Of a stretch of 64,000 nt of DNA, positions 25,758 to 32,610 are shown in pieces. Location: contig CAAFUS010000008.1 of the NCBI GenBank assembly GCA_900766265.1, forward strand, positions 8,976-72,975, in the 5' to 3' direction. The notes under the pieces were generated by a model. The model was given only the letters and a program-made list of their open reading frames with translations. It was not told the origin of the DNA and ran no database searches. The position numbers and the translations under genes were made by a program. This DNA comes from Pseudomonadaceae bacterium (GTDB taxonomy: Bacteria > Pseudomonadota > Gammaproteobacteria > Pseudomonadales > Pseudomonadaceae). How positions within the stretch are numbered: the stretch's first letter is position 1; the number at the start of each line of letters is the position of its first letter.

Positions 25758-26537
25758 ATGAAACCGATCATCCGCCTCGGTTACATCGACCTGAGCTTTC
25801 ATGCGGCCAGTGCCGCGCTGGTGCAGCGCATACTCGAGCGCTATGGCTACGAGGTTCAGGTCAGTGCCGCGCCCCATGAAGACATGTTCCGCCGCTATGG
25901 TGCCGGCGCTGTCGACATGCTGGCCTCGGCCTGGCTGCCGGCGAGCCATGGCGACTACCTGGCGCCTTATGCCGCGCAAACACGCACGCTCGGCGTGCTG
26001 TACCGGCCTTACTGCATCTGGGGCGTGCCGGACTATGTGCCCGTCGACGCGGTACAGAGCGTCGCGGACCTCCTTCGCCCCGAGGTCGCAACACGGATGA
26101 CGCGGCTGATCCAGGGCATCAATCCCGGCGCCGGCATCAGCCGCTTCTCCAGGGCGATCATTCAACAATACGGCCTCGATCGGCTCGGCTATCACTTCGA
26201 GAACGGTACTCAGGCCGATTGCTTCATGCGCTACGAACAAGCCCATGCACGGCGCGAATGGTGCGTCGTGCCACTCTGGCATCCGCAGTTCCTTCATCAC
26301 TCACACCGCATTCGCCCATTGGACGAACCCCTGGGGCTGCTCGGTGGCCAGGATGACGCAACGCTGATCGTGAGCGAGCCATTTGCCCGGGATATGCCCG
26401 TGGCATTGCTCGATGAGTTGAACCGCCTCAGTCCAGGCAACGCAGTCATCAGCGAACTTGATCACTTGATCTGCCGCGGTGGCATGTCAGCGCTGCAAGC
26501 CGCCGACGCGTGGCTGGCTCGCAGCGCTTCCCTTTGA
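25758..26537 (+). CDS. OpuAC-like glycine betaine-binding domain protein without signal peptide
   Basis: 259 residues matching the substrate-binding domain of glycine-betaine/choline ABC transporters (LGYIDLSFHAASAALVQRILERYGYEVQV; DMLASAWLPASHGDYL; IQGINPGAGISRFSRAII). There is no signal peptide or lipobox, and no ABC permease or ATPase gene is nearby, so it is not a normal transporter component. It probably binds its ligand in the cytoplasm. The start ATG at 25758 follows GCGAGGTG by 6 nt. It sits between the MRJP gene (84-bp gap) and a nitroreductase (29-bp gap) in the same direction. Role unknown. Confidence 0.8.
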   Translation: MKPIIRLGYIDLSFHAASAALVQRILERYGYEVQVSAAPHEDMFRRYGAGAVDMLASAWLPASHGDYLAPYAAQTRTLGVLYRPYCIWGVPDYVPVDAVQSVADLLRPEVATRMTRLIQGINPGAGISRFSRAIIQQYGLDRLGYHFENGTQADCFMRYEQAHARREWCVVPLWHPQFLHHSHRIRPLDEPLGLLGGQDDATLIVSEPFARDMPVALLDELNRLSPGNAVISELDHLICRGGMSALQAADAWLARSASL

Positions 26538-26566
26538 AAATCACTATCTGACAGGAGAAACCACCA

Positions 26567-27220
26567 ATGGAACTCGCCAGCCTCGCCAAACGTCGCTATA
26601 CCACCAAGGCCTTCGACGCCAGCCGCAAGATTCCGGAGGCGTCCATCGACGCGTTGCTCGAACAACTGCGCCACAGTCCGTCCTCGGTGAACTCGCAACC
26701 CTGGCACTTCGTCATTGCATCTACCGACGAAGGCAAGGCGCGAATCGCCAAGGGAACCGAGGGTGGCTTTGCCTACAACGCACCCAAAGTCCTCAAGGCT
26801 TCGCATGTCATCGTACTGTGCAGTCGTAACGACATGACCGAAGAGCACCTGCAGACGCTGCTGGAGCAAGAAGCCCGTGATGGCCGTTTCCACAGCGAGG
26901 ACGCCAAGTCAGGGCAGGACAATGCCCGCCGCGGCTACGTAGCGCTGCACCGCTATGACCAGAAGGACCTGCAGCATTGGATGGAAAAGCAGACCTATCT
27001 TGCGCTGGGGACCCTGCTGCTGGGCGCTGCCGCGCTTGGTCTGGACGCTACGCCAATGGAAGGCTTCGACTTCAAGAAGCTCGACGAGGAGTTCGGGCTA
27101 CGGGCACAGGGTCTTACCAGTTTGGTGCTGGTCGCGCTTGGCTATCGTGACGAAGCCGACTTCAATGCCGGCCTACCGAAGTCGCGCCTGCCGGCAGAAA
27201 AGGTGTTCACCTACATTTGA
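26567..27220 (+). CDS. nfsB: oxygen-insensitive NAD(P)H nitroreductase/dihydropteridine reductase type
   Basis: 217 residues, full-length NfsB/NfnB: KRRYTTKAFDASRKI, HSPSSVNSQPWHFVIAS, HWMEKQTYLALGTLLLGAAALGLDATPMEGFD and ALGYRDEADF...KSRLP. It is an FMN flavoprotein that reduces nitroaromatics and quinones by two-electron steps. It has AGGAG about 10 nt upstream and is the last gene of the LysR-associated operon. A relative is encoded at 15796. A strong bidirectional terminator lies 273 bp downstream, with no gene between. Confidence 0.93.
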   Translation: MELASLAKRRYTTKAFDASRKIPEASIDALLEQLRHSPSSVNSQPWHFVIASTDEGKARIAKGTEGGFAYNAPKVLKASHVIVLCSRNDMTEEHLQTLLEQEARDGRFHSEDAKSGQDNARRGYVALHRYDQKDLQHWMEKQTYLALGTLLLGAAALGLDATPMEGFDFKKLDEEFGLRAQGLTSLVLVALGYRDEADFNAGLPKSRLPAEKVFTYI

Positions 27221-27492
27221 GAACTCAAGAAGACGCGCCTAAACCGCAGGCGCCTGCTTCTCTGGAATCTTACCTAGCCGCAGAGGCCGGCTAACTACCA
27301 GGCGTGCCTTCGTATTGCACCCTTTCGGTCCACCTCACAATAGAGGCTATGCTGTCAGCCGTTTTGTAGGTTGGCCTTGGGCTTAGTGGTGCGGCATGCC
27401 CTCATCACGTACACGGCTTCAGATGAGGATACCTTTTCGTTCTAGCCGGTCTACCAGTGGGTCATATAAGGGTTCATTGATCTCGTAGAAAA
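27221..27492. other. gene-free stretch with a possible C-terminal gene fragment on the minus strand
   Basis: No gene is supported here. On the minus strand 27493-27419 a 24-codon frame reads FYEINEPLYDPLVDRL then ERKGILI and a stop. It looks protein-like but lacks a start and follows directly on the ychF terminator. It may be the tail of a gene cut off when the accessory block was inserted. The family is not recognised. Confidence 0.3.
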
Positions 27493-27533
27493 CTCAAAAC
27501 CCCTTGAGAAGTTGCTCCTCAAGGGGTTTTGAG
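27493..27533. terminator. bidirectional intrinsic terminator between nfsB and ychF
   Basis: A perfect 16-bp inverted repeat (27493-27508 with 27518-27533, 9-nt loop) contains AAAACCCC/GGGGTTTT tracts, so either strand gives a stem with U-rich flank. It mainly terminates the ychF transcript on the minus strand. Confidence 0.88.
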
Positions 27534-27565
27534 ATCGTGCAGATTCGTCAGGATCTGCGCTCGGA

Positions 27566-28666
27566 TCAGACGTTGAAGCGGAAGTGCATCACGTCCCCGT
27601 CCTTGACGATGTAATCCTTGCCCTCCAGGCGCCACTTGCCGGCTTCCTTGGCGCCGTTCTCGCCCTTGTAGGCGATGAAGTCGTCATAGGCGACAACTTC
27701 GGCGCGGATGAAGCCTTTCTCGAAGTCCGTGTGGATGACCGCGGCGGCTTGCGGCGCGGTGGCACCGACCTTGACGGTCCAGGCGCGGACTTCCTTCACG
27801 CCGGCGGTAAAGTAGGTCTGCAGGTTGAGCAGCTGGTAGCCGGCGCGGATGACGCGGTTCAGGCCCGGCTCGTCCATGCCCATGGTCTCGAGGAACATCT
27901 GCATCTCTTCCAGATCGTCCAGCTCGGCGATCTCGGCCTCGATCTTGTTGCATACGGGCACCACGATGGCACCTTCATCCTCGGCGATGGCCTTGACCAC
28001 GTCCAGGTGCGGGTTGTTCTCGAAACCATCCTCGGCGACGTTGGCGATGTACATCACCGGCTTGGTGGTCAGCAGGTGGAAGGTACGGGCCAGGCGCTTC
28101 TCGTCGTCGCTGAAGTTCTTCAGCAGGCTGCGCGCCGGCTTCCCTTCGGTGAGGTGCGGGATGAGCTTTTCCAGCAGGGCCTTCTGCGCCACCGCTTCCT
28201 TGTCGCCGCCCTTGGCGGTGCGGGCGACGCGCTGCAGCTGCTTCTCGCAGCTGTCGAGGTCGGCCATGATCAGCTCGAGGTCGATGATCTCGATGTCACG
28301 CTTGGGGTCGACGCTGTTGGCGACGTGGATGACGTTCTCGTCCTCGAAGCAGCGCACGACGTGGGCGATGGCATCGGTCTCGCGGATGTTGGCTAGGAAC
28401 TTGTTGCCCAGGCCTTCGCCCTTGGAGGCGCCGGCGACCAGGCCGGCGATGTCGACGAACTCCATCGTGGTGGGGATCACCCGCTCCGGCTTGACGATAG
28501 CCGCCAGCGCATCGAGACGCGGATCGGGCATCGGCACGATGCCGCTGTTCGGCTCGATGGTACAAAAGGGGAAGTTCTCTGCCGCGATGCCGGACTTGGT
28601 CAGGGCGTTGAACAGGGTGGACTTGCCGACGTTGGGCAGACCGACGATGCCGCAGTTGAATCCCAT
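27566..28666 (-). CDS. ychF: redox-regulated ribosome-binding ATPase YchF
   Basis: 366-residue Obg-related P-loop NTPase: MGFNCGIVGLPNVGKSTLFNAL holds the G1 site (residues 8-16), followed by FCTIEPN (switch) and a C-terminal TGS domain (TYFTAGVKEVRAWTV...FIRAEVVAYDDF). YchF binds ribosomes, prefers ATP and is implicated in oxidative-stress responses. The gene follows pth by 24 bp, the usual pth-ychF operon, and ends at a strong terminator. Confidence 0.97.
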   Translation of the reverse strand: MGFNCGIVGLPNVGKSTLFNALTKSGIAAENFPFCTIEPNSGIVPMPDPRLDALAAIVKPERVIPTTMEFVDIAGLVAGASKGEGLGNKFLANIRETDAIAHVVRCFEDENVIHVANSVDPKRDIEIIDLELIMADLDSCEKQLQRVARTAKGGDKEAVAQKALLEKLIPHLTEGKPARSLLKNFSDDEKRLARTFHLLTTKPVMYIANVAEDGFENNPHLDVVKAIAEDEGAIVVPVCNKIEAEIAELDDLEEMQMFLETMGMDEPGLNRVIRAGYQLLNLQTYFTAGVKEVRAWTVKVGATAPQAAAVIHTDFEKGFIRAEVVAYDDFIAYKGENGAKEAGKWRLEGKDYIVKDGDVMHFRFNV

Positions 28667-28690
28667 GGTGATCTTGCCTCGGAGTTAGGT

Positions 28691-29275
28691 TCAGGCCTTG
28701 TGACTGTGCAAGCGCTGCATCGCGCGGGTCCAGTCGCCGGCCAGGATTTCCGGCACGACGTCCAGTGCGAAATCGATGCTGGCGTCGAGCTTCTCGCGCT
28801 CGCCCTGCGGCGCACGGCCCAGCACGTATCCGCTGACCAGGCTGGCATGGCCCGGGTGGCCGATACCCAGGCGCAGGCGATGGAAGCTGTTCTGGTTGCC
28901 GAGCTTGGCGATGATGTCACGTAGCCCGTTATGCCCGCCATGACCGCCGCCCTGCTTGAGCTTGGCGACACCCGGGGGCATGTCGAGTTCGTCGTGGGCA
29001 ACCAGGATGGACTCGGGCGGAATTCGGAAAAAACCGGCCAATGCCGCCACCGCCTGACCGCTGCGGTTCATGTAGGTGGTGGGGATGAGCAGGCGGATGT
29101 CTTCGCCCTGATGGCTGAGTTTGCCAACCAGGCCGAAATACTTGCGATCGTTGCTGAGCGAGATGCCCTCGCGGGCGGCCAGGCGCTCAACAAAAAGGGC
29201 CCCCGCGTTGTGCCGGGTCTGGTCGTATTCAGGGCCTGGATTTCCCAGGCCAACGATCAGTTTTACGGCAGTCAC
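28691..29275 (-). CDS. pth: peptidyl-tRNA hydrolase
   Basis: 194 residues, the normal length. It hydrolyses peptidyl-tRNA released by stalled ribosomes. Visible signatures: VGLGNPGPEYDQTRHNAG (Pth signature 1, catalytic His near 22), TYMNRSGQAV, and GGGHGGHNGLRDI (signature 2). It lies between rplY (32-bp gap) and ychF (24-bp gap) on the minus strand, a conserved gamma-proteobacterial translation operon. Confidence 0.97.
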   Translation of the reverse strand: MTAVKLIVGLGNPGPEYDQTRHNAGALFVERLAAREGISLSNDRKYFGLVGKLSHQGEDIRLLIPTTYMNRSGQAVAALAGFFRIPPESILVAHDELDMPPGVAKLKQGGGHGGHNGLRDIIAKLGNQNSFHRLRLGIGHPGHASLVSGYVLGRAPQGEREKLDASIDFALDVVPEILAGDWTRAMQRLHSHKA

Positions 29276-29307
29276 GACGGGGGCCCCTTCTTTGGCTGAC
29301 GAGTGGA

Positions 29308-29925
29308 TTACTCGGCAGCGCCTTCTTCCTTCGGAGCGTCTTCCTTGCTCACGCGAGGAGCGTGAACGTTGGCAACCGGCAGGTCGCTGCCGTGGGCCAA
29401 GGAGACCAGCTCAACGCCTTTCGGCAGCTTGATGTCGGTCATGTGTACGACCTGGCCGACTTCGACGTTGGCCATGTCGACTTCGATGAATTCCGGCAGG
29501 TCTTGCGGCAGGCAGGAAACTTCGACTTCGTTGATGTTGTGCAGCACTTCACCGCCTTGCTGCTTCACGCCCACGGACGTTTCCTGATTGATGAAGTGCA
29601 GCGGAACGGTAGCGGTCAGCTTGTGGCCTTCGACGACGCGCACGAAGTCGGCGTGCAGCACGAAGCTCTTGGCCGGATGGCGCTGCAGCGCCTTGATCAG
29701 CACGGGTTCGGCAGTGCCGTCGACGTTCAGGCTGATCACGTGGCTGAAGGAAGCCTCGGTCTCGAGCAGCTTGGCCAGTTCCTTGGCCAGGATGGCGATG
29801 GACTGAGGAGCTTTGTCACCGCCGTAGACAACGGCTGGAACGAGGCTGGCGTTACGACGCAGGCGGCGGCTCGCACCTTTCCCCAGGTCGGAACGCGCTT
29901 GGGCATTCAGGGTGAAATCGGTCAT
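29308..29925 (-). CDS. rplY: 50S ribosomal protein bL25, CTC form
   Basis: 205 residues: an N-terminal 5S-rRNA-binding L25 domain (about 1-95: LNAQARSDLGKGASRRLRR...VYGG) and the C-terminal TL5/CTC beta domain, ending in an acidic tail EDAPKEEGAAE. The start is the ATG at 29925 with GGAG 8 nt upstream; eight codons upstream in frame are leader. A stable hairpin lies in the leader (29950-29982). In E. coli the short L25 is autoregulated, but whether this long form is regulated is not known from the sequence. Confidence 0.96.
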   Translation of the reverse strand: MTDFTLNAQARSDLGKGASRRLRRNASLVPAVVYGGDKAPQSIAILAKELAKLLETEASFSHVISLNVDGTAEPVLIKALQRHPAKSFVLHADFVRVVEGHKLTATVPLHFINQETSVGVKQQGGEVLHNINEVEVSCLPQDLPEFIEVDMANVEVGQVVHMTDIKLPKGVELVSLAHGSDLPVANVHAPRVSKEDAPKEEGAAE

Positions 29926-29949
29926 TGCGTTTCTCCAAAATAACAACAA

Positions 29950-29982
29950 CGCCCGCAGCGCTTGCGACCAGCGCTCGGGCGG
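29950..29982 (-). promoter_or_regulatory. leader hairpin upstream of rplY
   Basis: A 12-bp stem with a single bulged base and a 7-nt loop (arms 29982-29971 and 29962-29950 on the minus strand) precedes the rplY ribosome binding site by about 12 nt. It is distinct from the prs terminator just upstream. Candidate autoregulatory leader for bL25. Confidence 0.4.
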
Positions 29983-29988
29983 TTGGGC

Positions 29989-30013
29989 AAAAAGCCCCGC
30001 ACGGTGGCGGGGC
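29989..30013 (-). terminator. intrinsic terminator of prs
   Basis: GCCCCGC/GCGGGGC stem with a 6-nt loop followed by TTTTT on the minus strand, 37 bp after the prs stop codon. rplY-pth-ychF therefore probably has its own promoter or depends on read-through. Confidence 0.85.
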
Positions 30014-30049
30014 GCATGTCGTCGGCGTGATGACTAGGGCACGTGGGCC

Positions 30050-30991
30050 TTAGCGGAACATCGCGCTGATCGATTCTTCGTTGCTGATGCGGCGAACCGC
30101 TTCAGCCACCACTGGCGCGATGTCCAGCTGGCGAATACGGGTGCAGGACTGTGCGGCCGCCGACAGCGGGATGGTGTTGGTCACCACCAGCTCGTCGAGG
30201 ACCGAGTTCTCGATGTTCTCGATGGCACGTCCTGACAGCACTGGGTGCGTGCAATAGGCGTAGACCTTTGCCGCGCCGTGTTCCTTCAGCGCCTTGGCTG
30301 CGTGGCCCAGGGTGCCGGCGGTATCGACCATATCGTCGACCAGTACGCAGGTACGCCCTTCGACATCACCGATGATGTGCATGACTTCCGACTGGTTGGC
30401 CTTCGGCCGACGCTTGTCGATGATCGCGAGATCCACGCCGAGGGCCTTGGCCACGGCACGGGCACGTACCACGCCACCAATATCGGGGGAGACGATCATC
30501 AGATTGTCGAAGCGCTGATCTTCGATGTCGTCCACGAGAACCGGCGAGCCGTAGATGTTATCGACGGGGATGTCGAAAAAGCCTTGGATCTGGTCGGCGT
30601 GGAGGTCGACGGTAAGTACGCGGTCGACACCCACCACGGTCAGCATGTCGGCGACGACTTTCGCGCTGATCGCCACGCGAGCGGAACGCGGACGGCGATC
30701 CTGGCGGGCGTAACCGAAGTAGGGGAGTACCGCTGTGATGCGGGTAGCTGAAGAACGGCGGAAGGCGTCGGCCATCACTACCAGTTCCATCAGGTTATCG
30801 TTGGTCGGTGCGCACGTAGGCTGGATAAGGAATACATCCTTGCCGCGAACGTTTTCGTTGATTTCAACGCTGATCTCGCCGTCGGAGAATTTTCCGACCG
30901 AGGCGTCACCGAGGGGAATATGCAGCTGACGTACGACACGCCGGGCCAGATCGGGGTTGGCGTTCCCCGTGAAGACCATCATCTTGGACAC
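30050..30991 (-). CDS. prs: ribose-phosphate pyrophosphokinase
   Basis: 313-residue PRPP synthase: converts ribose 5-phosphate and ATP to PRPP for nucleotide, NAD and amino-acid synthesis. Motifs: KMMVFTGNANPDLA at the start, YFGYARQDRRPRSA (flexible catalytic loop region), DLHADQIQGFF and the PRPP-binding VDDMVDTAGT loop. I chose the GTG at 30991 because the product then starts (M)SKMMVFTGN at the normal length; the longer frame to 31060 runs into the tRNA-Gln gene. It lies downstream of tRNA-Gln and ispE on the same strand. Confidence 0.95.
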   Translation of the reverse strand: MSKMMVFTGNANPDLARRVVRQLHIPLGDASVGKFSDGEISVEINENVRGKDVFLIQPTCAPTNDNLMELVVMADAFRRSSATRITAVLPYFGYARQDRRPRSARVAISAKVVADMLTVVGVDRVLTVDLHADQIQGFFDIPVDNIYGSPVLVDDIEDQRFDNLMIVSPDIGGVVRARAVAKALGVDLAIIDKRRPKANQSEVMHIIGDVEGRTCVLVDDMVDTAGTLGHAAKALKEHGAAKVYAYCTHPVLSGRAIENIENSVLDELVVTNTIPLSAAAQSCTRIRQLDIAPVVAEAVRRISNEESISAMFR

Positions 30992-31033
30992 GCGCAGTAC
31001 CTGCCGGCTGAGGGTGGACCTGATGAAAGGAAA

Positions 31034-31108
31034 TGGCAGGGGCGGCTGGATTCGAACCAACGCATGGCAGGATCAAAACCTGCTGCCTTACCGCTTGGCG
31101 ACGCCCCT
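31034..31108 (-). tRNA. tRNA-Gln (TTG)
   Basis: 75 nt with encoded CCA. The acceptor stem AGGGGCG/CGCCCCT is fully paired, the anticodon arm GCAGGTTTTGATCCTGC shows anticodon TTG, and the T-arm is TTGGTTCGAATCC. It lies between ispE (33 bp downstream of its stop) and prs on the same strand, so it is probably processed out of an ispE-tRNA-prs transcript. Confidence 0.95.
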
Positions 31109-31141
31109 GTATCGTGTAGATGCCGTTCGGCATCCGGTGTC

Positions 31142-31987
31142 TCAGGACAGATTCTCCAGCTTCCGATGCAACATCGAAATGTTGCTACCCTTGGCTACAA
31201 AACCTGGCAGGGTGGCTGGAAGTTGGGCCGCGACTTTAACAGCTTCGGCTTCATTGGGGAAGGCCCCAAATACACAACCACCAGTGCCGGTTAATCTAGC
31301 TGAAACGAATTTGTTTAGCAAGATCAAAGCGTTACGTACTTCGCTGTAACGCTTCTCGACAACCGGCCGACAGTCATTCCGACCGCCCCGCTCGAGAACG
31401 GTGCGCACTTTAATGGGAGGGGTATCGCGTGTCAACTCCGGATCAGAGAAAATTTCTGCTGTGCTGACAAAGACTTGCGGAACCACGACGAGATACCAGG
31501 GTTCGTCGGGCTCGACGAAGGTCAGGCGCTCGCCCACGCCTTCGGCAAATGCGGCTCGGCCACGGACGAACACCGGGACGTCGGCGCCCAGGCGCAGGCC
31601 CAGCGCGGCCAGTCGCTCAAGATCCATGCCGAGCTGCCAGAGGCGGTCGAGTCCTAGCAGGGTGGTGGCCGCATCGGAGCTGCCACCGCCAAGCCCTCCG
31701 CCCATGGGCAGGCGTTTGTCCAGCCGGATGTCGGCTCCATATCTGGTACCGCTTTCCTGTTGCAGCAGGCGTGCCGCCCGGACGATCAGGTTGTCCTCGT
31801 GGTGGACGCCGGCCAGCTCACCGTGCAGGCGAACCTGGCCGTCGTCGCGCCGGGAGAAATGCAATTCATCGGCATAATCGACGAACTGGAACAGCGTCTG
31901 CAGCTCGTGATAACCGTCGTCGCGCCGGCCGACGATATGCAGCATCAGGTTGAGCTTGGCGGGTGCGGGTAGGGAAAGCGTCGACAT
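31142..31987 (-). CDS. ispE: 4-diphosphocytidyl-2-C-methyl-D-erythritol kinase
   Basis: GHMP kinase of the MEP isoprenoid pathway, 281 residues. Landmarks are LPAPAKLNLMLHIVGRRDDGYHELQT (substrate-binding start), the ATP-binding PMGGGLGGGSSDAATTL loop near residues 94-110 and the late GTGGCVFGAFP motif. It overlaps the lolB stop codon by one base (TGATG), giving coupled translation. Gene order lolB-ispE-tRNA-Gln-prs is conserved in pseudomonads. Confidence 0.96.
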   Translation of the reverse strand: MSTLSLPAPAKLNLMLHIVGRRDDGYHELQTLFQFVDYADELHFSRRDDGQVRLHGELAGVHHEDNLIVRAARLLQQESGTRYGADIRLDKRLPMGGGLGGGSSDAATTLLGLDRLWQLGMDLERLAALGLRLGADVPVFVRGRAAFAEGVGERLTFVEPDEPWYLVVVPQVFVSTAEIFSDPELTRDTPPIKVRTVLERGGRNDCRPVVEKRYSEVRNALILLNKFVSARLTGTGGCVFGAFPNEAEAVKVAAQLPATLPGFVAKGSNISMLHRKLENLS

Positions 31988-32607
31988 CAGCGGCCCAGCT
32001 CGCGTGGTTGCCAGTCCTTGATCACCAGCGTCACCTGCAGGTCGTGACCCTGTAGACGGATTCGTTCCGGCAGCCGATAGCCGTCCTGTTCCAGATAGCT
32101 CAGGTATTCAACCTGCCAGCCGTCCTGTTCCAGGCGCGCGAGTTGGCCGTTGCCGTCCAGTGCGATACGGCTGCGACTGTCAGGCGCCGGCAGGCCGCGT
32201 ATCCACCAGAGCAGGTGGGAGACTGGCAGTCGCCAACCGAGCTGGGCTTCGAGCAGCGCTTCGGGCGAGTCGGCTTCGAAGCGCCCCTGACCAGCTACCT
32301 CCAGGGTGACGGCGTCGGGGCGACCTGTCAGTCGGGTGGCGCCGCGCCCGAGCGGGCCCGAGATACGGATGTCGAAATAGCCCTGCCGCTGCAGCCAGAA
32401 CAGGGTGCCGCTGCCTGAGTCCTGTGGTGCACGAATGCCTACCTTGCCGCTGATCTGCCAGCCGTCGAGCGCGGCGATTCTGCCCTTGTGGTCGTTCCAG
32501 GCCGCCACGTTGCCGGGCCCCTCCACCGACTCGCGGGGCGTGACGCCGGCGCAGCCGGCGAGGAGGGCGATCAGCCCGATGATCAGGTAGTAGCGCAAGG
32601 AGGTCAT
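31987..32607 (-). CDS. lolB: outer-membrane lipoprotein receptor LolB
   Basis: 206 residues with a lipoprotein signal ending in LLAGC (lipid Cys near residue 19). The mature domain has the LolB open barrel: DGWQISGKVGIRAP, GSGTLFWLQRQGYFDIRISGPLGRG and LLWWIRGLPAP. LolB accepts lipoproteins from LolA and inserts them in the outer membrane. It follows the TPR lipoprotein gene by 3 bp and overlaps ispE. Confidence 0.94.
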   Translation of the reverse strand: MTSLRYYLIIGLIALLAGCAGVTPRESVEGPGNVAAWNDHKGRIAALDGWQISGKVGIRAPQDSGSGTLFWLQRQGYFDIRISGPLGRGATRLTGRPDAVTLEVAGQGRFEADSPEALLEAQLGWRLPVSHLLWWIRGLPAPDSRSRIALDGNGQLARLEQDGWQVEYLSYLEQDGYRLPERIRLQGHDLQVTLVIKDWQPRELGR

Positions 32608-32610
32608 CTG

